Positions 56,752 to 64,000 of a stretch of DNA of 64,000 nt are shown one piece after another. The first letter of the stretch is position 1. The number at the start of each line of letters is the position of its first letter. The notes beneath the pieces were generated by a model. The model saw nothing but the letters and a program-made list of their open reading frames with translations. It was not told where the DNA came from and searched no databases. A program made the translations under genes and the position numbers. The DNA is from Mauremys mutica (lineage: Eukaryota > Chordata > Testudines > Geoemydidae): assembly GCF_020497125.1 (NCBI RefSeq), contig NC_059075.1, positions 46,102,003 to 46,166,002 on the forward strand, read 5' to 3'.

Positions 56752-57595
56752 GCCCCGCCCTCTGTAACTCCATCAGCCAGCCACACTCCTACAGCTCTTC
56801 TTATACTAGGCTGCTGGGCTCTGATTGGCTGTGTCCCACAGAGCCACTCTAGGCCGCTTGGAGGACCCTCTCCACTGCCCTTTTTTGGAGCACAGTGTGG
56901 CAGGGCCATGAAGTCTCCAGCAGGGGGGCTGGTATACCCCGTCACAGATGGCCACTCACTTTTCAACAGTGAGGGCAGCTCTCATTCTGGTGTCCTTGCG
57001 CCGCAGTGCTGGGACAAGCTCCACACACAGTTCCAGGAAGGTGGATTTGCTCATCCGAAAGTTCTGCAGCCACTGCTCATCATCTCATACATGCATCACA
57101 ATGTGATCCCACCATTCAGTGCTTGTTTCCTGAGCCCAGTGCCGATGGTCCGCCATGTGCAGCTGTTCTTGAATGCCAGTAGCAATCCTGAATGTTCATA
57201 ATGCTCCTCACCAGACTCATCAGCAATTCAGGATCCATGGTGTCAGGCAGAGATGGTGGGCACACAGTTTAAACAGTGCAAAATGAAGTTGGAAGTCCAT
57301 GGAATGATGGGATGGAAATAACTGCATCATGGAATGGTGAGCACATCCCCATGATGCACTGCTATCCATGCCCAGATCTCCCAGCAACAGAGGGTGCCAG
57401 AAGGTGGTGAGTTGCACAGTGGGATAGCTACCCATGATGCAATGCTCTCTCTGTCAATGCAAGAGCAACAACTGTGGATGTGCTCTGCTGACACAAGGAG
57501 CATTGTGTGGACATGCACAACCAATGTAATTAAAGCAGCTTATGATCATTGATGTAACTTGTCGACTTAACTCTGTAGTGTAGACAAGGCCTAAA

Positions 57596-58235
57596 TGTGC
57601 TATTTTAGATACACTGAGAGGCCAAAAGGCTGCTTCTCTCTGACCTCAGGCACTAAAGTTTCTCGAGGACTAGATATCCAGCCTTTGATGTGCAGGCATT
57701 CTTGTCTTCTCTCAGCCCTCATATTGACCTCTATTGGTATGCCTGCACTGCAGTTAAAAACCTGTGGCTGTGACATGGCAACTGACTGGGGTTTGGGATA
57801 AAGGGATGTTTAATTGATGTGTAGAGATTCAGGCCAAATGGGACAGGTGAGGTGGCATGGTCCCAGAGCTTGGGCTGCAGCACAAGCCTGAATATCTGTG
57901 TCATAATTAAACAGCCCCTTAGCCCGAGCCCCAGGAGCCTGAATCAGCTGGCAGGGACCAGCTGTGGGTTTTCAATTGCCATGTAGACATACCCTAAGAA
58001 GCTGTCTAAGAATTTGGAAATCTGTCTCCATACAGCTTATGATTCCTGGCTGATATGAAATTGCTGTGTGATGGAGTGCCTCAATGTGCTGTGTGTCAGC
58101 CATGAACTGACAAGGGCTATAACAAGTATCTGCCAAACCTGGGACAACATGGTGAAAGTAGAAGATAGGAGAAAGTAATTCCTCCAGTTTCTCTGCAGAT
58201 AGTGAGAACAGAACAAAGGAACCAGCGGTAAGACT
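57596..58235. other. Non-coding DNA, no gene seen
   Basis: Short MITE-like ends (CATGTAGACATACCCTAAG near 57,982) suggest old Harbinger-type debris. Confidence 0.4.
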
Positions 58236-58236
58236 T

Positions 58237-58549
58237 AACTCATGTCTACACTAGAGACCTTACAGCGGCACAGCAGTACTAATGTGGCTGTGCTGCTCTA
58301 AGATCTCCTGTGTAACTGCTCTATACTGAGGGAAGAAAGCTCTCCTTCTGACATAATTAAACAACATGCAGCGAGTGGCGGTAGCTATGTCAGTGGGGGG
58401 TTACCTGCCAACATAGCGCTATCCACACCAGCGTGCCTGCCAGTGTAACTTATGTCACTCGTGGGGGAGGTTCACTCGGGGGTGAGGAGGGTTCCCATGC
58501 TTGAGCAACATAAGTTATACTGACAAAAGTGCTAGTGTAGACATAGCCT
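58237..58549. mobile_element. Harbinger-type MITE, about 313 bp
   Basis: CATGTCTACACTAGAG near the left and GCTAGTGTAGACATAGCC at the right are inverted repeats. The right 60 bp match the fragment at 8,044-8,157. The 3-bp flanks do not match clearly, so edges are approximate. Confidence 0.65.
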
Positions 58550-58814
58550 CATAAACTCAAGGGACTCACAGATAAAGGTATGGGCAGGATTGAGGAAGAG
58601 AGGGGTATGTTTTTGTAGCTGATGTTGGGAAGTGTTCCTATTTAACTGTGGGACTAGTCAAAGTAAAAGAAAACTGACGCGCAGGAGAGAGAGACTCCAT
58701 GATTGAGAGAAGCCTTGTGCAGAAGGATCCTGGATACCCTAGTTGACTATCCTAAGTCCAAAGAATTCTGCAGAGCAGAGAGGAAAGTGAGGCAGGAAAT
58801 GCATATAGATTCAA

Positions 58815-59757
58815 GATTGATATATTCCAAGGTCAGAAGGGACCATTGTGATTATCTGGCCTGACCTTCTGCATAACAGGCCATAAAACTTGCCCAAAAA
58901 TATTCCTGGAGCATATATTTTAGAAAAAATAGAAAATATTTTAGAAAGATTAGAAAATCCAATCTTGATTTAAAAATGGTCAGTGATTGAGAATCCACCA
59001 CAACCTTTGATAAATTGTTCCAATAGTTAATTACCTTCACTGTTAAAAATTTATGCCTTATTTCCAGTGTGAATTTGTCTAGCATTGACTTATGACCATT
59101 GGATTGTGTTATACTTTTCTCTGTTAGACTGAAGAGCCCTGATCAAATATTTGTTCCACATTTAGGTACTTACAGACTGTGATCAAGTCACCCTTTAACC
59201 TTCTCTTTGTTAAGCCAAATAGGTTGAGCTCCCTGAGTCTATTACTATAAGGCATGCTTTCTAATCCTTTAATGATTCTTGTGGCTCTTTTCTGAACCAT
59301 CTCCAGTTGATCAACATCCTTCTTGAACCGTGGACACCAGAACCAGACAAGAGTATTCCAGCAGCAGTCCCAACATTACCAAACACAGCCGTAAAATAAC
59401 CTCTCTATTCATACTCAAGATTCCCCTGTTTAAGCACCCAAGGATTGTATTGGTCCATTTGATCACAATGTTAGCCTAGGAGTTTGTGTTCAGCTCATTA
59501 TCCACCCCCAGATCTTTTTCAGAATTACTGCTTTTCAGAAGAGAGTCCCCCATCCTGTAAGCATGGCCTACCTTCTTTGCTCCTAAATGTATACATGTAC
59601 ATTTAGCTGGTTCAAAATGCACATTGTTTGCTTGCATCCATCTTACCCAGCTATTCAGATCCCTTTGTATCAGTATCCAGTCCACTTCATTATTTACCAC
59701 TCCCCCAATTTTTGTGTCATCTGCAAACTTTATCAGTGATGATTTAAACCAGGTCAT
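58815..59757 (-). mobile_element. CR1 LINE, 5'-truncated, minus strand
   Basis: The left end is the CR1 3' terminus region (CAGAAGGGACCATTGTGATT in plus sense) and the right end lies inside reverse transcriptase. 5' truncation is usual for LINEs. Coding sequence is interrupted by several stops, so the copy is old. Confidence 0.88.
59476..59757 (-). pseudogene. CR1 reverse transcriptase fragment (FADD motif)
   Basis: A 93-codon minus-strand frame containing the catalytic palm KFADDTKIGG, then DLNSWVRWMQANN and KCTCIHLGAKK and EKDLGV, matching CR1 ORF2 in order. The N-terminal RT and endonuclease are absent, and the frame decays downstream toward 58,900. Confidence 0.88.
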
Positions 59758-59759
59758 TC

Positions 59760-60045
59760 ACAGGCACTGACTTTTACTTTTTCCCAGGAGTGTTCCATAC
59801 CCCCTTTTCCCCAGGGCCCCGCCCCCACTCTGCCCCTTCCCCAAGGCCCTGCCCTCGCTCTTCCCCTCCCCCACTCCATCCCCTCCCTGAGGCCCCCGCC
59901 CACCGCTTCTGCCCTCCCCTAAACCCCTCCTGAGCCATCAAACAACTGTTTGGTGGTGGTGCTGCCCTCTATCAGCTGTTTGTCAGCAGCCCAGCCCCAC
60001 CAGCTGTTGGGCAGCAGTGGTGGTGCCCCCGCATCAGTGGAGAGG
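59760..60045. other. C-rich patch between two CR1 copies
   Basis: Contains runs such as CCCCGCCCCCACTCTGCCCC and no ORF of interest. It may be a MITE that inserted between or into the CR1 copies; no clear termini seen. Confidence 0.35.
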
Positions 60046-60049
60046 TGTT

Positions 60050-60790
60050 TATCTAACCTGTTCTTAAAAAACTCCAGTGACAGGGATTCCACAACATCCC
60101 TAGGTAACTGTTCCAGGGCTTAACTATCCTTATACTTAGATTATTTCTCCCCCAATATCTAACCTAAATTTCCCTTGCTGCAGATTAATTACTTCTTGTC
60201 CTAGCTTCTGTGGATGTGCAGAACAATTACTACCATCCTCTTTATAATAGTCCTTAACATATATCAAGATTGTGATTGGGTCCCCCCTCAGTCTTCTTTT
60301 CTCAAGACTAAATATGCCCAGTTTTTTTACTTTTCTTCATAGGTCAGTTTTATAAACCCTTTCTCATTGTTGTTGCTCTCCTCTGGACTCTCCATTTTGT
60401 CCACATCTTTGTAAAGTGTGGCACCCAGCATTGAAACACTACTCCAGCTGAGGCCTCACCAGGGCTGAATAGAGCAGGACAATTACTTTCCATGTTTTAT
60501 ATATGACACTTCTGTTAAGACATATCAGATTAGTTTTTTTTTCCAACTGTATTTTTGACTCATTTAATTTTTGATCCCCTATAAGCCCCAGATCTTTCTC
60601 AGCAGTATTAGCACCTAGCCAGTTATTCCCCATTTTGTATTTGTGCATTTGAATGAAATGGACTTCTGAATTTCGTGTTGTTGAATTCAGACCAATTCTC
60701 TAGTTTGCCAAGATCATTTTGAATTCTAATACTGTCCTCAAAAGAGCTTGCAAACCCTCCCAGCTTGGTGTCAATCTGGGAATTTTGTAG
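60050..60790 (-). mobile_element. CR1 LINE, second 5'-truncated copy, minus strand
   Basis: Covers the CR1 3' region and the post-palm part of RT: minus-strand frames include IQNDLGKLENWSE, HKYKMGNNWLG, AEKDLGLIGD and LLYSALVRPQLE, then FSLEKRRLRGDPI. It overlaps in content with the first copy, so these are two insertions, not one split element. Frames are broken in several places. Confidence 0.85.
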
Positions 60791-60943
60791 GGCAGGGGCA
60801 GATGACAACTCCTCTGGCCATGAGAGAGGGGGAAGGAGGCAGCTCCTCCAGCCACAAGGGGCACAGAAAGTGCACCTCCAAAAGCAGCCACATTTTTATT
60901 CCTGTGCATGCTCTTGTTTGCACTCCATTATCCAAATCATTAA

Positions 60944-61135
60944 TGTTGTGTATTTGGTTGTCATGGTTTTTGTTGCTATGGCAACTGAGTTAGATTATTA
61001 TGGGTTAGCTCAGCCAGCTTCAGCCAGCTGAGTGAGCTCTCGGTCTCTGTAAAATAAAATGGTGGTTTTCTTAGCTGTCAGCTCTCTGGCCTCAACTGAT
61101 TTCTTCCTAAACCGGCTCCCCCCAAGGATATAACA
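60944..61135 (+). repeat. Gypsy copy 2, 5' LTR (192 bp)
   Basis: TGTTGTGTATTTGG ... GGATATAACA, aligning end to end with the reverse complement of the copy 1 LTR but with about 18 differences. It has TGTAAAATAAAATGG near the middle. Confidence 0.92.
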
Positions 61136-61137
61136 AG

Positions 61138-61155
61138 TGGCGACGAGGATGGGAT
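61138..61155 (+). other. Gypsy copy 2 primer binding site, tRNA-Ser
   Basis: TGGCGACGAGGATGGGAT, identical to copy 1, two bases after the LTR. Confidence 0.88.
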
Positions 61156-61258
61156 TCCGGTGCTGCTCCAGTAACAGAAGGAAGTAGAAGTCAAGGTAAA
61201 GAACAAACAAACAAAAAAGCTGCTTGTTTGCACTGACTGTGAAAGTGAAACTAAAATC

Positions 61259-64000
61259 ATGGCTACTCTGACCAGGCCACTGGAACCTTTTGATGAGAAT
61301 ATAGAGCAGTGGCATGTGTATACTGAGTGTTTTGAGCTTTTTTTTATTGCAAATGACATTACAGAAGCGAAGAAGGTGCCAATATTCTTAAGTGTTGTAG
61401 GGGCTAAAACCTACTCCCTGCTACGCAGCTTACTACACCCTGTTAAGCCAGCAACTAAATTTTACAGTGACATTGTGGAAATCCTGGGGTCCCATTTTTC
61501 CCCAAAACCACTGGTAATTGCTGAAAGATATAGGTTCCACAAAAGAGACCAAAAGGAAGATGAAACGGTTGTACAATTTGTAGCCATTTTAAAAAAGCTA
61601 GCAGAACACTGTGAATTTAAAGAAATGTTAAACGATGCCCTGCATGACAGGTTAGTGTGTGGCCTCTACAGTGAAGCTATACGGAAGCGCCTACTGATAG
61701 AGGCTCAGCTTACCTTACAGAAGGCTGTTGATATTGCTGTCTCCATGGAACTGGCTACAAGGGAGGCGCAATACATCGGTGCATCCCCTAGGGTGCAAAA
61801 AGTGTCACAAGAACCGACCCACAAAACTGTGCAGAGTCAAGAATGTTACCGCTGTGGTAAGCCAGGTCACCAGGCATCAGAATTCTGGTGTAAGGACCTG
61901 GTGTGTCGACACTGTGGCAAAAAGGGACACATTGAGTGTGCCTGTAAACAAGAGAGAAAGAGTCCTGTGGTCTGGCCGACAAAAAGAGGAACCCTGCATA
62001 CCCTAGAGCAGACCCAGGATGATCAAGGTGACACCTCATCGCAAGAGGAAGAGCTACTGCATGTTTTGTCTTTGGCAATGGGCTCACATGAATACTGGGT
62101 AACCCCATTATTGGATGGCAAACCTATACGCATGGAACTGGACACCGGTGCAGCCGTCTCGCTGGTCTCAGAGACTGTGTATAAAGAAAAGCTACAGCAT
62201 CTTCTGCTTAAGGCAACAAAAACTGTTCTGAAGACGTATACGGGAGAAGCTGTGCCCATGTTGGGCACTATTGATGTTAAGGTGGAGCTCAATGGACAGG
62301 CTGCTAAATTGCCACTGTTTGTGGTGAGAGGTAACTACCCAGCCCTAATGGGTAGGTCTTGGCTTGGGAAGATTCAACTGAACTGGGCAGAAGTGCACCG
62401 AATGACTAAAGAAGAAACCAGTCTAACCCCTATACTAAGGAAACATGCTGCTGTTTTTGGAGATGATTTGGGAAGTATGAAGGGAATCACTGTGAAATTG
62501 AACATTAAACCTGACAGTCCACCAAAATATCTGAAAGCCCGAACTGTGCCATATGCCATCAGGCCAAAAGTTGAAGCAGACCTGGAGCGCCTGGTCACCA
62601 ATGGAGTCCTAAAACCAGTTACCCATAGCTCATGGGCCACTCCTATCGTTCCAATCGTGAAGAAAGGTGGCTCTCTCCAGATTTGCGGTGATTTTAAAGT
62701 CACTGTCAACCCAGTGTTGTGTGCAGAGCAATACCCGCTTCCCCGCATCGATGACCTCTTCGCAGGCCTGGCTGGGGGACAAAAGTTCAGTAAGATTGAT
62801 CTGAGTCAAGCATATTTACAGATGCACGTCGATGAAAAGTCCCAAGAGCTGTTGACTATTGTGACTCATAAGGGGCTTTATCGATACTTTCGCCTACCCT
62901 TCGGAATAACATCTGCTCCCGTCCTGTTCTAGAGGGCTATGGACCAGATCTTGTGTGGCTTGTCAGGAGTTCAGTGCTATCTGGATGATATCCTGGTCAC
63001 TGGAAGAAATGAAGAGGATCACTTAAAGAATTTAGAGGCTACCCTACAAAGACTGGAAGAGTATGGCCTACGAGTTTGCAAAGACAAGTGTGAATTCTTC
63101 AAGCCCTCTGTTGAATATTTGGGACACATCATTGATTCTGCAGGTCTTCATAAGGCCCCTGCAAAAGTTAAAGCTATTGTGGAGGCTCCCCCACCTTGAA
63201 ATGTAAGCCAGCTGCGCTCGTTTCTAGGACTACTGAACTATTATGGAAAGTTCATCTCACAGTTAGCCACACTGCTAAAACCACTTCATGAGCTCCTTGG
63301 GCAGAAAAAGGCCTGGAAGTGGACTGAAGCCTGTGATGTTGCATTTAACAAAGCTAAGGATGCATTGCTAAATTCTGAAGTTCTAACGTACTTTGATCCA
63401 TCCTTACCACTGCAATTGGCCTGCGACGCCTCCCCTTATGGAGTGGGAGCAGTCGTGTCACACATTATGCCTTCAGGAGAAGAAAGACCTATTGCTTTTG
63501 CTTCACGCACTCTAAGCAAAGCAGAAACTAACTACGCCCAAATCGAACGTGAGGCATTAGGAATTGTTTTTGGAATTCGGAAGTTTCATCAGTACCTGTT
63601 TGGGCGAAAGTTTACTCTTCTCACAGACCGTCGACCTCTGACATCAATTTTTGGACCCTACACAGGCATTCCCCCATTAGCTGCTAGTCGTATGCAACGT
63701 TGGGCATTGTTACTTTCAGCACACACATATGAAATCAAATATCGGAAATCCACTCTGCACGGCAATGCAGATGGCCTCTCAAGGTTGCCTTTGCCGGTCA
63801 AACACCAAGATAGTGCCCAAAAGGAAATCTTCTACTTTGAACAGGTAGAGAATACACCCATCACTGCTACTCAGATAAAGAAGGCAACTCGCGTTGACCC
63901 AGTATTGTCCCATGTTATGGACCTGGTGATGCATGGAAAATCTCGACAAACCTCTCCGGTCTCATCCGACCTTGTTCCCTACATGTCCAAGCGGACGGAG
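61259..64000 (+). pseudogene. pol: Gypsy copy 2 gag-pro-pol (partial, two stops)
   Basis: Starts at MATLTRPLEPF. Same domain order as copy 1: Gag, two CCHC knuckles (the first reads CYRCGKPGHQASEF, its last Cys lost to Phe), protease LDTGAAVS, RT with KIDLSQAY and YLDD, RNase H. TAG at 62,930-62,932 sits at exactly the place of the copy 1 TAG. A second stop, TGA at 63,197-63,199, replaces a CGA (Arg) in copy 1 and is a CpG-type change private to this copy. No other stop is seen to the window end at the start of the integrase region. Confidence 0.9.
62930..62932 (+). other. Shared in-frame TAG in copy 2 reverse transcriptase
   Basis: TTC TAG AGG GCT ATG, identical codons to copy 1 at 46,951-46,953, with YLDD following 14 codons later in the same frame. 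Confidence 0.95.

Larger units (their letters stand above)
54329..57592. mobile_element. Harbinger transposon remnant, second copy, with nested insertions
   Basis: The left end TTGTCTACACTACAG and right end CTGTAGTGTAGACAAGG are inverted repeats. Just inside the left end lies a piece of the Myb/SANT-like protein (54,690-54,785), and the right 650 bp match the right end of the copy at 41.9-49.7 kb. Between about 54,790 and 56,940 the sequence is foreign: GC-rich material, a hAT piece starting CAGTGGTTCCCAAACTT at 55,494, and within that another hAT-like unit at 55,889-56,352. Confidence 0.65.
60944..64000 (+). mobile_element. Ty3/Gypsy (Mag-like), copy 2, runs off the window
   Basis: Plus-orientation relative of the element at 44,409-48,939. 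It has a 5' LTR (60,944-61,135), tRNA-Ser primer site and gag-pro-pol frame. The coding part is roughly 95% identical to copy 1 by spot comparison, while the LTRs differ at about one site in ten. It carries the shared TAG and one private TGA. The 3' half lies outside the window, so no target duplication can be checked. Confidence 0.93.

Noticed and set aside
58815..60790. One CR1 element split by an insertion
   Set aside because: Both pieces contain the same part of reverse transcriptase and 3' region, so they are separate copies.
63197..63199. Second shared stop codon in the Gypsy family
   Set aside because: Copy 1 has CGA here; the TGA is private to copy 2 and is a typical CpG-to-TpG change.
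1..64000. CRISPR array, operons or other bacterial features
   Set aside because: No spaced direct repeats of that kind; repeat content is vertebrate throughout.

Overview
The window looks like vertebrate nuclear DNA, most probably from a turtle. It is AT-rich, almost gene-free and full of reptile-type interspersed repeats: two CR1 LINE 3' ends, a tRNA-derived SINE of the kind found in cryptodiran turtles, MIR-core SINEs, Penelope-like tails, hAT and Harbinger DNA transposons, Ty3/Gypsy elements and one endogenous retrovirus. The turtle assignment is an inference from repeat content; no host gene could be named. Nearly all substantial open reading frames belong to transposable elements.

Layout. 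1-12.2 kb is non-coding DNA with small repeats (a Penelope tail near 1.65 kb, a tRNA-SINE near 7.3 kb, short fold-back MITEs) and one unexplained 102-codon ORF near 5.7 kb. 12,247-17,988 is an endogenous retrovirus in minus orientation. Its two 437-bp LTRs show no difference by eye, it has a 4-bp target duplication and a tRNA-Pro primer site, but its interior is heavily deleted. 18-27.7 kb holds hAT and Harbinger MITEs, a fold-back Penelope insertion (25.6 kb) and one possible terminal host exon (24.06-24.17 kb, minus). 27,777-29,534 is an internally deleted Gypsy element whose Gag carries a SCAN-like segment. 29.5-41.5 kb is mostly unassigned DNA with a few hAT MITEs and LTR-like fragments.

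41.9-49.7 kb is a nested stack. A decayed Harbinger transposon was invaded by a hAT MITE, by a twin-primed Penelope-like element and by a complete, young Ty3/Gypsy element (44,409-48,939, minus; LTRs differ at 1 of 191 sites; 5-bp target duplication). 54.3-57.6 kb is a second Harbinger copy filled with other insertions. 58.8-60.8 kb holds two CR1 fragments, and a second copy of the same Gypsy family (60,944 to beyond the window end, plus) follows.

The main observations concern translation and replication of the retroelements. Both Gypsy copies carry the same in-frame TAG inside reverse transcriptase, where related elements usually have a glutamine, although copy 1 is otherwise open for about 1,324 codons. 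The retrovirus keeps gag and protease in one frame separated by a TGA followed by CGG, a context known to be leaky in some plant viruses. The Penelope tails carry a hammerhead-ribozyme-like fold with covarying stem II pairs.
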